This document shows, piece after piece, positions 9,108 through 17,668 of a stretch of DNA of 33,763 nucleotides. The notes beneath the pieces are model-generated. The model was not told the origin of the DNA. It did not search any database and worked only from the letters and a program-made list of their open reading frames with translations. This DNA comes from Rhabdonatronobacter sediminivivens (GTDB lineage: Bacteria > Pseudomonadota > Alphaproteobacteria > Rhodobacterales > Rhodobacteraceae), in contig NZ_JACBXS010000037.1 of the NCBI RefSeq assembly GCF_013415485.1, positions 1 to 33,763 on the forward strand. Reading direction: 5' to 3'. Both the position numbers and the translations under genes were made by a program. Numbering within the stretch: position 1 is the first letter of the stretch; each line of letters begins with the position of its first letter.

Positions 9108-10161
9108 GGCATTGTTGCAGAACTCTGGCATGAAGCGAGGGTACCCCTTTCCCCGCTGACGTTATGCCACACGGACGATCTCGGCGGTGCCGAGGGCGTT
9201 GAAGCGGTTCATGAGGGCGATGCGGATGTGGATTTCGGCGGTCTGGCGGTCGGGGTCTCTCGCGGCGATGCGCTCACCGAAGGCTTTCAGGCAGCGCATC
9301 TTCGCCTCGATCCGGCTGCGGGCATGATAGCCCGTCCAGCGCTTCCAGAACGCCCTCCCATAATATCGCGTCGCGCGCAGGGTTTCGTTGCGGGCGCGTG
9401 CCGCTGGGCAGTCGTCTTTCCACAGGCGGCCGTTTTTCCGGATCGGAATGATCGGAGTGGCCTCATGCGCGAGGATGGCGGTGTGGCAGCGGCGCGTGTC
9501 ATAGGCGCCGTCGGCAGTCACGGTGCCGATCTGCTCGCCCTCCGGGATCTGGCCGAGCAGCTCCGGCAGCACGGGGCTGTCGCCATCACGGCTGGGGGTG
9601 AACTCCACGGCGCGGATGTCTGAAGTTGCCGTATCCATGGCCAAATGCACCTTGCGCCATTGGCGTCGGCCTTGGACACCGTGTTTGCGCGCCTGCCATT
9701 CGCCATCGCCGAGGAACTTGATCCCGGTACTGTCCACGAGCAGGTTCAGCGGGCCATCCGCGCGGCGATAAGGGACCTGGACGGCCAGGGTCTTCTGCCT
9801 GCGGCACCAGGGTGGAAAAGTCGGGCACGGGCCAGTCCAGCCCCGCCAGCTTCAGCAGGCTCGCCACCATCCCGGCGGTCTGTCGCAGGGGGAGCTTGAA
9901 CAGAACCTTGATCGACAGGCAGAACTGGATGGCCGCATCGGAAAACACCGGCGGACGTCCGGGCCGCCCGTCACGCGGCGCGCGCCAGATCATGTCCATG
10001 TCGACCCAGATCAGCAGCGACCCCCGCTTGCGCAGCGACGCGTTGTAGCTGGACCAGTTCGTCGTGCGATAGCGGGCGGGAGGGGGCTTGCTCATGCAGT
10101 CCGTGTAAACACCTGGATTCCCAAAGTGAATCCCTCACGGCGATAGTTCTGCAACAACGCC
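9108..10161 (-). mobile_element. Complete IS5-family (IS903-like) insertion sequence
   Basis: Bounded by 15-base terminal inverted repeats: GGCATTGTTGCAGAA at 9108-9122 and TTCTGCAACAACGCC at 10147-10161 (one mismatch). Length 1054 bp, as expected for the IS903 group. The 9-bp flanks (CATGCCAGA and GCATGACAG) are not a target duplication. The left flank is a TRAP gene and the right flank an IS1380 transposase, both cut at the IS edge. So the two flanks were brought together by recombination or deletion after insertion. Confidence 0.88.
9162..10095 (-). pseudogene. IS5-family (IS903-like) transposase with frameshift
   Basis: DDE transposase of the IS element. The N-terminal part starts at ATG 10095 (MSKPPPARYRTTNWSSYN) and runs through GRPGRPPVFSDAAIQ and the dimerisation region to PVPDFSTL. 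The second part holds VDSTGIKFLGDGEWQ (first Asp), VTADGAYDTRRCH (second Asp), RSRIEAKMRC (Glu) and the C-terminus at 9162. The two are in different frames: one extra G in the run near 9806-9812 (ACCCTGGTGCC where ACCCTNTGCC is expected) shifts the frame. No slippery heptamer is obvious, so this looks like inactivation rather than programmed frameshifting. Confidence 0.8.
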
Positions 10162-11244
10162 GCATGACAGCCGCGTCCAGCGAAAGGCGTATTTGCCTTC
10201 CTGGATGTGCTGCTCGGCGGTGCCGCGCTGGTTGTAGAACCTCACCACCCAGTCCGGCTCCATCGGCAGGTTGGTGACGATGAAGCCGACACGCGGAAAC
10301 AGTTCGCCCGGATGCCATTCGATCTTGGCGATTACCCGGCGCTCCTTGTCCCAGGACGCCGCCTGATAGTCGAAGTCCTCGTAGAAGCGCTTGACCTTGG
10401 TCGGCGAGGGTCGCCCCACAGGACGCGCCAGACGATGCGCGATCTTGTCCTTGAGCACCGCGTTGGCGGGAAGCCGGATGGCGTAGAAATACTGCGCCTC
10501 TTCCAGCCGTTCGTAGATCGCGGGGATCGCATAGGCTGCGTCGGCCCGGAAGAACCGCAGGATGTCCCGCGTTGCATACCGGGCGATCACCGGATCGAGG
10601 ACGTCCCGCCAGCCATCTGCGCTGTGGACGTTGCCATTGCGCAGGGCGCAGCGTTCCAGCATGCCGAACTGGTTGAACAGAAAGTTAGGGTGGTAGCAGG
10701 TGCAGTCGAAGTGGCCATTCCAGGCGGCACTCTCCTGGTCGCCGTGGGCGGGGCTGACCGAGCTATCCATGTCCAGCACGATGAACTTCAGCCCGTTGCG
10801 GTCATGAAACCGGTCGATCCATTGCCCGTTCAAATCGGCCAGCGCCACCCGGTTCTCGGCCAAGGCCAGTGTCTCGGTCTCGAAGCGACCCATCTGCGAG
10901 GCCGTGGCAGCTTGCGCATCGACAGCCCGGCCGCCCACGACCTGGCGCATGACCGGATCGAGGGCCAGGCGGTCGGCGTCGTTGACGTCCTCGTATCCAG
11001 CCAGTCGCCCGAACACCGATTGGCGGAATAGCCCGTCAAGCCGGTGGACGGTGTTCTTGCCTCGGCGGGAGTCGCGCAGCGCCCATGACGCCAGATCGAA
11101 CAGCCCAAGCGCATCATCCAGTTCGCGCATCACCAACAGGCCGCCATCGGAACTGAGCTGCGTGCCGCGAAACTCCACGCGCACACGGCGGTCGAACTCG
11201 ACCCGATCCGCCCGCTGCGAGCCCGCACCCTTTGGGTGATCCAT
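10162..11244 (-). pseudogene. IS1380-family transposase, 3'-truncated
   Basis: About 361 of some 450 residues. The family start is clear (VEFRGTQLSSDGGLLVMREL), followed by the first Asp in IVLDMDSSVSPAHGDQE, the block LFNQFGMLERCALRNGN, the second Asp in RFFRADAAYAIPAIYE, and the Glu-containing RGTAEQHIQEGKYAF. It stops at RWTRLSC where the IS903-like terminal repeat begins at 10161; the C-terminal helical part is gone, and the open frame only continues a few codons into the other IS. It starts at ATG 11244. The sequence just upstream (about 11265-11290, containing ATTTATATAGG) may be the terminal repeat of the element. Confidence 0.85.
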
Positions 11245-11372
11245 GAAACGCGCCCCTCGTAGCCACCAACACCATGATTTATATAGGAAATAACACGGTC
11301 ACGACAGCGAAATCAGCGAGTTACTTGGGGAATTTGGGATGCTGAGGCTTCCGAGGCCCCAGGAGACCCGCC

Positions 11373-12416
11373 ATGCCCCGCTTCGATCCGACCGAATTCG
11401 GCCGCCTGCTTGCCCGCCTGACCCCTCAGGAACTGCGCCAGGTCGAAGGTCTGGTTGCCGATGCGCGCAAGCGTGCCGAGGCCGTCCTGGAGATCGACGC
11501 GCGGGCCGATGCTGGCGGCCCTGCAGCGTCCTGCCCGCGCTGTGGGACCTGTGCACGCACCCGGTGGGGTCGGACCAGAACAGGCGCACAGCGATGGAAC
11601 TGCTCGGGGTGCGGGGCGACGTGGTCAGGCCGCAGCGGAACGCCGCTGGCCCGGGTTCACCGCCCTGACCTGGTGGTCGCACTGGCGCGTGACATGATCG
11701 AGGCACCGCAGCCGATGTCCTGCCGCCGCGGGGGCGAGGTGCTGGGGGCGTCGCGTGACAGCATCTGGCGCTGGCGGATGGCGATCATCGGGGTCCTCAC
11801 GCCGGAGGCTGACAACAGCCTTGCTGGCATCGTCGAAGCTGACGAAGCGCATCAGCGCGAGAGCCGAAAGGGGTCGAGGGAGTGGGTGCGGCACCGGCGC
11901 GACCCTGACAATCACCCGGCACCGCCGCGCCTGAGGTGGCGGGCCTATCGGCGCAGGGGCAGTTCGGCGACAGCGCCTCCGGGCGGTTGGCGGGCCTGGG
12001 AGAAGAAGCTCCTCGCGGCAACCGATCGCGCCGGCCACCGCGCGTTCGAGGCCATGTCCGACGCGGGTCATAAGGCGATCTCCCATGTCCTGCTGCCCGT
12101 GATGGCGCCCGACGCGGTGCTCTGCACGGACGGGTTCGTCACCTACGGGCGGATCGCGAAGGACGAACGCATCCCGCACTTCGCACTCAACGCCGGGCGG
12201 CGGACGAAGCGCACCCCGCGCAGCCACCACATCAACACCGAGAACGCCCTGATCAGCCGGTTCCGCGCCTTCATGCAGCCCTTTTGCGGACCCGCGTCAA
12301 AGAACCTCGCCGCCTACGGCCGCTGGCATGCCGCCCGAAACAACGCCGACCGCTCCTACCTGGATGCGCTCCGGCTGCTGCTCGCTTCAGGCCATCGCGC
12401 CAACACGATTTGCTGA
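11373..12416 (+). CDS. IS1595-family (ISXO2-like) transposase
   Basis: 347 residues, apparently complete. The N-terminus contains a Zn ribbon with CPRCGTCART and later CSGCGATW. The ISXO2-type DDE domain follows: GIVEADEAHQRESRKG (first Asp), VLCTDGFVTYGRIA (second Asp), and the Asn/Glu block HHINTENALISRFRAFM near the C-terminus, where many IS1595 members use Asn-Glu. The start has a strong ribosome site (AGGAGA, 6 nt). It is the only transposase in the window that looks intact. I could not identify convincing terminal repeats, so the borders are open; the left border lies close to the IS1380 end near 11290-11340. Confidence 0.8.
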   Translation: MPRFDPTEFGRLLARLTPQELRQVEGLVADARKRAEAVLEIDARADAGGPAASCPRCGTCARTRWGRTRTGAQRWNCSGCGATWSGRSGTPLARVHRPDLVVALARDMIEAPQPMSCRRGGEVLGASRDSIWRWRMAIIGVLTPEADNSLAGIVEADEAHQRESRKGSREWVRHRRDPDNHPAPPRLRWRAYRRRGSSATAPPGGWRAWEKKLLAATDRAGHRAFEAMSDAGHKAISHVLLPVMAPDAVLCTDGFVTYGRIAKDERIPHFALNAGRRTKRTPRSHHINTENALISRFRAFMQPFCGPASKNLAAYGRWHAARNNADRSYLDALRLLLASGHRANTIC

Positions 12417-12520
12417 CACCGCCACTTCGCGCGTTTCTCGTCTTCCTGGAAATGCCGATCCTGGACGATGACGGCAAATGCAAAGTGACACGCATATTCG
12501 CCCGGACGCAGACGGAGAAC

Positions 12521-12545
12521 GGAACGAAGCGGGCAGGCTCACGTT
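12521..12545 (+). promoter_or_regulatory. EcfG-type promoter for PRC-barrel gene
   Basis: GGAAC at 12521-12525, 16-nt spacer, CGTT at 12542-12545: an exact match to the general-stress EcfG consensus (GGAAC-N16/17-CGTT), 63 bp upstream of the ATG at 12609 and in the right orientation. Confidence 0.78.
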
Positions 12546-12608
12546 TCTATTCCGTCGGGCGGACAAACGATCGGTCCTCGATACGTTCCCCGCCCCAGGA
12601 GGCTTCAA

Positions 12609-13616
12609 ATGAACAAGCTACTTTCAACTACCGCCCTGGTGGTCGCCCTCAGCGTTCCGGGCATGGCGTTCGCGCAGACAACAGGCTCTGCCGAGCAACC
12701 TGAAGCGCAGCAGCAAAACGGCATGCAGTCTGGCTTCATGCCCGCGCGCGGCCAGTCGGATATCTTCGCATCGGAACTGATGGGCCATGAGGTCCATGCA
12801 CGTCGCTCGGGCCAGAACGAAGTTCGGTCACATGACGGCCAGACAGATGGGCAGGCATCCGCAACCGACGGCCAGGCCCAAGATATCGGCGAGCAGCATA
12901 TGAATGCAGAAGGCAGCCGTGGCATGGAAATGACGAACCGTTCCGATATCGAAAACATGGAACAGATCGGCCAGATCAACGAAATCATCCTGTCGAGTGA
13001 TGGAGAAGTGCGTGCGCTCGTGATCGGTGTCGGCGGGTTCCTCGGCATGGGCGAGCAGGACGTCGCCGTCACGATCGATCAGGTCACCTTCTTTTCGGAC
13101 TCTGATGACCAGTCGCAGATTTATGTCGTGCTGAACACCCCGGCGGACGCGCTCACCGACGCGCCGACTTATGACCGCGCCGCCGCGACAACCGATGACA
13201 CCAGGGACGCGAGCCAGGATCGCGCACACGACGTGGCCAGTGCCGATCGCACACAGGGCACGACTCAAGGCCAGGATACGCGGACAGGGTTTGCTGCACC
13301 TCAGATTGAACGTGACGGCTATTCCCAGATCGAAGCAAGGGATGTCTCGACCGAAATGCTGATGGGGGAATCTGTCTACGATACCCAGGACAATGATGTC
13401 GGCTCTATCGATGACATGCTTCTTGATGACGAAGGGGCCGTGACCCATGTCATCGTCGATTTCGGTGGCTTTCTTGGTATCGGCAGCAGTCAGGCCGCAA
13501 TCGGTTATGACGAACTGACAATCCTGACGACCGAAGGCTATTCGGATGTACGTATCTATGTCGATGCAACCAAGTCACAGATTCAGGACCTGCCGCGTTA
13601 TTCGGCTCGGAACTGA
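12609..13616 (+). CDS. Periplasmic protein with two PRC-barrel domains
   Basis: 335 residues. A clear Sec signal peptide (about residues 1-23, cleavage after GMAFA) is followed by a polar linker and two PRC-barrel-like beta domains, roughly residues 50-190 and 230-335. Each has the motif GGFLG(M/I)G preceded by VIGV or VIVDF, the hallmark of this domain in alphaproteobacterial stress proteins; the second ends LPRYSARN. A Gln/Asp/Thr-rich low-complexity segment lies between them. PRC-barrels bind proteins or small ligands; the actual partner is unknown. The ATG has an optimal ribosome site (AGGAGG, 6 nt) and an exact EcfG promoter upstream. The gene converges with a second PRC-barrel gene and shares a terminator hairpin with it. 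Confidence 0.85.
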   Translation: MNKLLSTTALVVALSVPGMAFAQTTGSAEQPEAQQQNGMQSGFMPARGQSDIFASELMGHEVHARRSGQNEVRSHDGQTDGQASATDGQAQDIGEQHMNAEGSRGMEMTNRSDIENMEQIGQINEIILSSDGEVRALVIGVGGFLGMGEQDVAVTIDQVTFFSDSDDQSQIYVVLNTPADALTDAPTYDRAAATTDDTRDASQDRAHDVASADRTQGTTQGQDTRTGFAAPQIERDGYSQIEARDVSTEMLMGESVYDTQDNDVGSIDDMLLDDEGAVTHVIVDFGGFLGIGSSQAAIGYDELTILTTEGYSDVRIYVDATKSQIQDLPRYSARN

Positions 13617-13680
13617 AACGCTGCGCCGGACACCACGCGTGTCGGTGCGCAGATGTGACTGATCCTGTCGTGAACAACAA

Positions 13681-13710
13681 AGAGACCGCACAATTCGTTG
13701 TGCGGTCTCT
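13681..13710. terminator. Bidirectional terminator with UUCG loop
   Basis: Perfect 13-bp stem (13681-13693 with 13698-13710) closed by TTCG, the extra-stable UUCG tetraloop, centred between two convergent PRC-barrel genes. It can stop transcription from both sides. Confidence 0.85.
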
Positions 13711-13737
13711 GTCTTCGTGTTGCAGCTCTTGGCGTGA

Positions 13738-14097
13738 TCAGGCCGCGTGGTGCGGAAGCGACTTTAGCTTTTCCTTCGTCGTGTCCAAGTTGACGCGCAC
13801 TGTCGACCCGCCAGTTTCGCGCTGGACGTTCAACTGTTCGAACGGCAGCAGAACCGAATGCGCACCGATGCCAAGGAATCCACCCACATCGACGACAGCA
13901 TGGGTGATCTTGTCGTCGCTCCCAAGCTGAAGCGAACTGATCGAGCCGATGTTCTCGTCATTGCGGCCATAGACGGTGGCGCTTTCAAGATCGGATGTGT
14001 TCAGGTCATGCGCTCCGACACGATCGTAACCGTCACGAACAAACCCGAAGGCGCCGCCAGTACCGCCTCCCGGTCGTGTATTGGAATGTTGTGTCAT
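13738..14097 (-). CDS. PRC-barrel domain protein, cytoplasmic
   Basis: 119 residues from ATG 14097, chosen because AAGGAG lies just upstream; the longer open frame has no such site. One PRC-barrel domain covers about residues 25-110: RDGYDRVGAHDL, then NIGSISSL and VVDVGGFLGIGAHSVLLPF, matching the C-terminal domain of the neighbour at 12609 in order and motif (GGFLGIG). No signal peptide is present, so the two paralogues act in different compartments. The N-terminus is Gly/Thr-rich. An exact EcfG promoter lies about 148 bp upstream on the same strand, with a GC hairpin in the leader. Probably a stress-induced protein; precise role unknown. Confidence 0.82.
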   Translation of the reverse strand: MTQHSNTRPGGGTGGAFGFVRDGYDRVGAHDLNTSDLESATVYGRNDENIGSISSLQLGSDDKITHAVVDVGGFLGIGAHSVLLPFEQLNVQRETGGSTVRVNLDTTKEKLKSLPHHAA

Positions 14098-14244
14098 TTC
14101 AGTCTCCTTGACCCCGCAAGTCCGGGATCGGTGGCTACAGGGGCCCCCTGTCGGGTTGTGTCTGGTCACGGAACATCTGGAAGAGCTGTTCAGCAGTCGT
14201 GTCGGGACCTCAACCTGTTCACTCACGATCAGCAACATACAGCA

Positions 14245-14269
14245 AACGCGCGCGCAAACATGCCGTTCC
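14245..14269 (-). promoter_or_regulatory. EcfG-type promoter for second PRC-barrel gene
   Basis: On the minus strand GGAAC (14269-14265), 16-nt spacer, CGTT (14248-14245). Exact consensus, upstream of the ATG at 14097, giving a leader of about 140 nt that contains a 7-bp G+C hairpin near 14137. Confidence 0.72.
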
Positions 14270-14283
14270 AGATTCTGCGGGCT

Positions 14284-14470
14284 TTAGGAGGGTTTTTCCA
14301 GAAAGAACCGGATCATCTGAGCCGTGGCATCCGGCACCCCTGTCGTCCGTAAATGACCAGGCCTTGCGACCGCCCGACCATACAGGCCCTGCAACTGTCC
14401 AGGCCGCAAAAGTGCCTTTGGTATAGCCCCGACCACGGACCGACCGGGTGACGATTTGCGAAGGCCCTGC
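14284..14470 (-). pseudogene. PHB-depolymerase-like esterase, C-terminal scrap
   Basis: Two frames together give the end of a polyhydroxybutyrate-depolymerase-family (LpqC-like) alpha/beta hydrolase: RGYTKGTFAAWTVAG, VWSGGRKAWSFTDDRG, then in another frame PDATAQMIRFFLEKPS and a stop. In intact proteins these are contiguous, with a His in the HAWSGG motif that is missing here. Frameshifted and without its catalytic Ser region, so it is a remnant. Confidence 0.5.
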
Positions 14471-14582
14471 ATCGCTTCCCTGTGCCACCATGATCAGATT
14501 TGCCGCATTGGAGAGGGGTAAACGTGCTGTTGCTGCCGCACTGAAAGACGATGCGGCATATGGGTGCGAATTTCAGCGCGAT

Positions 14583-14830
14583 GGAGCGGGTGCGTCCACC
14601 GACGACCGCTTGATCCACAACGCCCATCGCATCGAACTGAAGGGAGACAGTATGCGCCAAAAAAAGCGCAAAGCCCGGATTGAGCACAACCGAAATCCCC
14701 GAAACCATTTCCCACGACAAATGACAGCAGCGCAAGGACCAGCCGTCGCCTATCTGTCGGGGACTTGCTGAAACGGCTGTCCGCAACTTAGTGAAATCGC
14801 TGTCCGGTTCTTCCGAGATCCGAAGCTGGA
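14583..14830 (+). mobile_element. IS21-family remnant: IstB C-terminus and right end
   Basis: The frame at about 14595-14660 reads DRLIHNAHRIELKGDSMR, the conserved C-terminus of the IS21 helper ATPase IstB; nothing upstream continues it. Further on (about 14770-14805) two copies of CTGTCCG-type sequence lie close together, like the multiple terminal repeats of IS21 ends. An inactive fragment. Confidence 0.6.
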
Positions 14831-14961
14831 CGGTGATTCGCCACTGGCACCCGTCAATGGTGGCGCTGGACATGGGCCGGGGCATGGGGTTGACGGCTTG
14901 GGGCGGGGGGATTGCCGTGCTGGCTGTGGGTTGGCCGGCTGTCCGGCGACGACCGGGTTCC

Positions 14962-16113
14962 TCATGCTGCGCCGGGGCTGCGGGTTGCCTGCAGCTCCGC
15001 GTTGGTCACCTTACGGCCGCGTGCCAGCGCCTTGCGTAGGTCGGCCAGGCGGGCGACCTGCAGGGTTGCGCCGCAGTCCAGGCAGGCGTCGCGCAAAAGC
15101 GCTGCCTGTTCGCGGTGCAGGCGCCCGCCGATCAGGCATGACACCGTCAGCAGGTCGAGCACACGGGTCTGACCCGCCGCCTCCAGCCGCGGCAGGTGGG
15201 GACGCATGGCACCCCAGTCCAGCGCGATGTCGCCGTCACGCTGCAGGGCCGTGCGCAGGCGTTCCAGCAGATAGATCTGGTTGGGATGGCCGTCCTGCCC
15301 GCGTGTCAGCATCTCGCCGGCCGCATGCTCCAGCACGTCCTTCTGCGTGTCGGCCAGGTCGCCCGCGGCGCCGAACTGCGCCGCGATCAGGGCGTCCACG
15401 GCAAAGGGCCCCAGCGTGCGCAGCCGCGCCTCGGCCATGATGCGCGCGATGATCCAGGCGTTCCACACGGCATAGAGCGGACCGGCAAGCAGCGGGACCA
15501 GCCCGCGGATCGCCATGCGCGCGGCCACCCGGCGCAGGAACACCCGCAACAGAAAGCTGCTGACCCCGACCTTCATCTTGTAGGCAAGGTTCAGCGCCGT
15601 CAGCTTCCAGCGCGCCACATGGGCATAGGGGTCGATGCCGTGGACGCGCCCGCGGGGGTTGGGAAACTCCAGCCCGGCGCGCGCCAGACTGTGGGCCAGC
15701 AGGCCGTGCCCCTCGCCGTGCGACAGCGGCAGGCCGGAATGCCGGGTGATGCGCGCGATCCCGACCAGCGCCAGCGCATAGAGAAGCGCGATCTCCACCG
15801 CGCTGATCACGCCGACGAAGGCGTAGAAGGCCGCCCAGTAGGGCAGCGCCTCGCGCCAGCCGAGATCCTCCAACTTACCGTCGAACAGGCCCTGGCGCAT
15901 CCAGACCTCGGCCCCGCCGATCACCCCGCCCGACACGATCCCCGCCAGCGCCGCCAGCGCGATGCTCCACCGCGTGACACGGGTGATCCGGCGCACCCGC
16001 GCGTCCGAGGGCGCAGCCAATGCGTCGTCCCCCGGGCTGCGCCGCACAAGATGATCGGCAAAGCGGCGCTCAAGGATGTTCGGCTCGGGCGAGAATGTTT
16101 GTGTCGCTGGCAC
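14962..16113 (-). CDS. Membrane protein with TerB-like C-terminal domain (LBF_2804-like)
   Basis: 383 residues starting at GTG 16113. Visible parts: polar N-terminus; helices at about 50-75 (WSIALAALAGIVSGGVIGG), 98-125 and two less certain ones at about 185-220; a conserved-looking HSGLPLSHGEGHGLLAHSLAR segment between them; and a C-terminal all-helical region (about 280-375) with LDLLTVSCLIGGRLHREQ, which resembles TerB-type domains. I associate this architecture with proteins annotated LBF_2804 family, but from memory only. It lies 36 bp downstream of the AI-2E-family gene on the same strand, so the two probably form an operon under the EcfG-like promoter at 17302. Function unknown. Confidence 0.65.
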   Translation of the reverse strand: MPATQTFSPEPNILERRFADHLVRRSPGDDALAAPSDARVRRITRVTRWSIALAALAGIVSGGVIGGAEVWMRQGLFDGKLEDLGWREALPYWAAFYAFVGVISAVEIALLYALALVGIARITRHSGLPLSHGEGHGLLAHSLARAGLEFPNPRGRVHGIDPYAHVARWKLTALNLAYKMKVGVSSFLLRVFLRRVAARMAIRGLVPLLAGPLYAVWNAWIIARIMAEARLRTLGPFAVDALIAAQFGAAGDLADTQKDVLEHAAGEMLTRGQDGHPNQIYLLERLRTALQRDGDIALDWGAMRPHLPRLEAAGQTRVLDLLTVSCLIGGRLHREQAALLRDACLDCGATLQVARLADLRKALARGRKVTNAELQATRSPGAA

Positions 16114-16149
16114 GGCAAGCTCGCTTGTGATTCCCCGGCGCGCGGCCGG

Positions 16150-17244
16150 TCAGGTGATCTTTTCGCCCAGCGTGTGCTCGACCCAGATTTTCTGCACCGC
16201 TACCATCGCCACGATGGTCAGCGGCGCGGCCAGCATTAACCCCACGACCCCGAACACGATGCTGAGCAGCACCTGCACGGAGATCAGTAGCGCTGGCGCC
16301 AGATCGACCGCCTTCTGCTGGATCATCGGCACCAGGACGTTGCCCTCGATGTTCTGGATCACGATGTAGCCGATCAGCACGATCAGCCCAGTTTGCGTGC
16401 CTTCTGCAAACCCCACCGCTACGATCGGCACCGTCGCGATCAGCGGGCCGAGGAAGGGGATGAAGGTCAGAAGCGCCGTCAGCACTCCCAGCGCGAACCA
16501 CAGCTCGATGCCCATCGCCAGCAGTCCAAGCCCCACCGTAATCCCCAGCAGCACCATAGAGGCAAGCTGCCCCAGGAACCACCAGCGCAACGCATGGGCG
16601 AGCGCGGACAGCGTGTCCTGCGCCATAGCCCGACGCCCCGGCGGCACGAGGCGCACCAGTCCGCCCCGGTACAGCGCCGGGTTCGCCGCAAGAAACATCG
16701 TGAGAACGATCAGGATGATGGCACTCGCGACACCGCCGACCGCCGACATCCCGAAGGTCATGGCATGGCCCGCTAGGTCGCCCACCGACCCGGCAAGTCC
16801 GCCGTCGCCGTCGTCAAGCTCCTCGATCAGTGCGGTGGCGCCCTGCTCCGAAAGCCAGGCCTGGACCGCCTCCACGGAATCGACCAGTGTGTTGCGCAGT
16901 TCCTGGAACTGCTGGACGAGGCGCGCCGCAGACAGGGACAGCGCGCCCAGGATTACCGCCGCGACGCCCAGCGCCACCCCGACCAACGCCCAACCCCGCG
17001 ACACCGGCAGCCGCGCCGCGATCGCCCGAGCGGCCCCGTCGAGCCCGACGGCAAGCAGCACCGCCGCGAAGACGAGCAAGAGCACCTCGCCCAACAGATA
17101 CGCGAGCAGCAGAAGCCCGGCCGTCAGCAAGATCATGTCGCTCTGCGGGCGGCGCACGAAATCCTCGCTCGCATGGCGCCGGTCGGGCGCGTGAGTGGTC
17201 TGGTGCACTTCGTCGCCGGGGCCGAGTGTGGTGTTCTGGTCCAT
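16150..17244 (-). CDS. AI-2E family (PerM/YdiK-like) membrane transporter
   Basis: 364 residues from ATG 17244. Two hydrophobic helices near the N-terminus (DMILLTAGLLLLAYLLGEV, then LLLVFAAVLLAVGLDGA), a third around 80-105, an amphipathic periplasmic segment (QFQELRNTLVDSVEAVQ), then helices with the family hallmarks FIPFLGPLIATVPIVAVG and GYIVIQNIEGNVLVPMIQ, ending in a helix pair before the C-terminus. Members export or facilitate movement of small molecules or ions; the AI-2 link holds for only a few, so the substrate is open. A near-consensus EcfG promoter lies 58 bp upstream of the ATG. The downstream partner is the TerB-like membrane protein. Confidence 0.85.
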   Translation of the reverse strand: MDQNTTLGPGDEVHQTTHAPDRRHASEDFVRRPQSDMILLTAGLLLLAYLLGEVLLLVFAAVLLAVGLDGAARAIAARLPVSRGWALVGVALGVAAVILGALSLSAARLVQQFQELRNTLVDSVEAVQAWLSEQGATALIEELDDGDGGLAGSVGDLAGHAMTFGMSAVGGVASAIILIVLTMFLAANPALYRGGLVRLVPPGRRAMAQDTLSALAHALRWWFLGQLASMVLLGITVGLGLLAMGIELWFALGVLTALLTFIPFLGPLIATVPIVAVGFAEGTQTGLIVLIGYIVIQNIEGNVLVPMIQQKAVDLAPALLISVQVLLSIVFGVVGLMLAAPLTIVAMVAVQKIWVEHTLGEKIT

Positions 17245-17301
17245 CTTGTCGCTTCTTTCCTGATCATCGCCGCTGCGCAGGCGACGCATGTCCAAACGGG
17301 C

Positions 17302-17326
17302 AACCCGCCAGAGCCGCGGATGTTCC
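17302..17326 (-). promoter_or_regulatory. EcfG-like promoter (variant -10) for AI-2E operon
   Basis: Minus strand GGAAC (17326-17322), 16-nt spacer, GGTT (17305-17302). It differs from the consensus only in the first, least conserved base of the -10. It lies 58 bp upstream of the ATG at 17244. Confidence 0.55.
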
Positions 17327-17512
17327 GCCGGTACACACCCCGGAAAACACGCAACCCGCCAAGCGCTGGGTCGGGCGTCGGAACGTGATGCGCGCGCCAC
17401 CACCAGTCGAGGTGTCCATGCACCCGGTTCCAGAGCGAAGCCGCGTCAATGCCCGGACTGATTGCCTAGACCGGATACAGGCGGCGCGCGCCCCTCCCGC
17501 GTCGTTGGAAGG

Positions 17513-17540
17513 GGCGACCTTCGCAGATGTGAAGGTCGCC
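17513..17540. terminator. Hairpin downstream of the GMC operon
   Basis: Perfect 10-bp stem (GGCGACCTTC and complement) with an 8-nt loop, about 130 bp past the stop of the GMC gene (17669) and upstream of the AI-2E promoter. There is no T-tract. It may be the operon terminator or a stabilising 3' end. The rest of 17327-17668 shows no gene. Confidence 0.45.
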
Positions 17541-17668
17541 CACTCCGCGAAGCGGAAGACGAAGGCGGCGCAAAGGACGGAAGGCAGCCCTCATGCGCCC
17601 GGTCTGGCGGCGACAGCCGCGCGTGCGGCCGCCATTTCCCGGCATTCGGCCTGCCGACCCTTGATCGC

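Noticed and set aside
9586..10095. Programmed frameshift in the IS903-like transposase
   Set aside because: Some IS5 groups use frameshifting, but no slippery heptamer or stimulatory structure is evident here; a one-base insertion is simpler.
9099..10170. 9-bp target duplication around the IS903-like element
   Set aside because: The flanks CATGCCAGA and GCATGACAG share letters but are not direct repeats at the expected position.
14313..14885. 190-codon minus-strand frame
   Set aside because: It crosses the IS21 remnant and the esterase scrap in the wrong frames; recognisable motifs lie in other frames.
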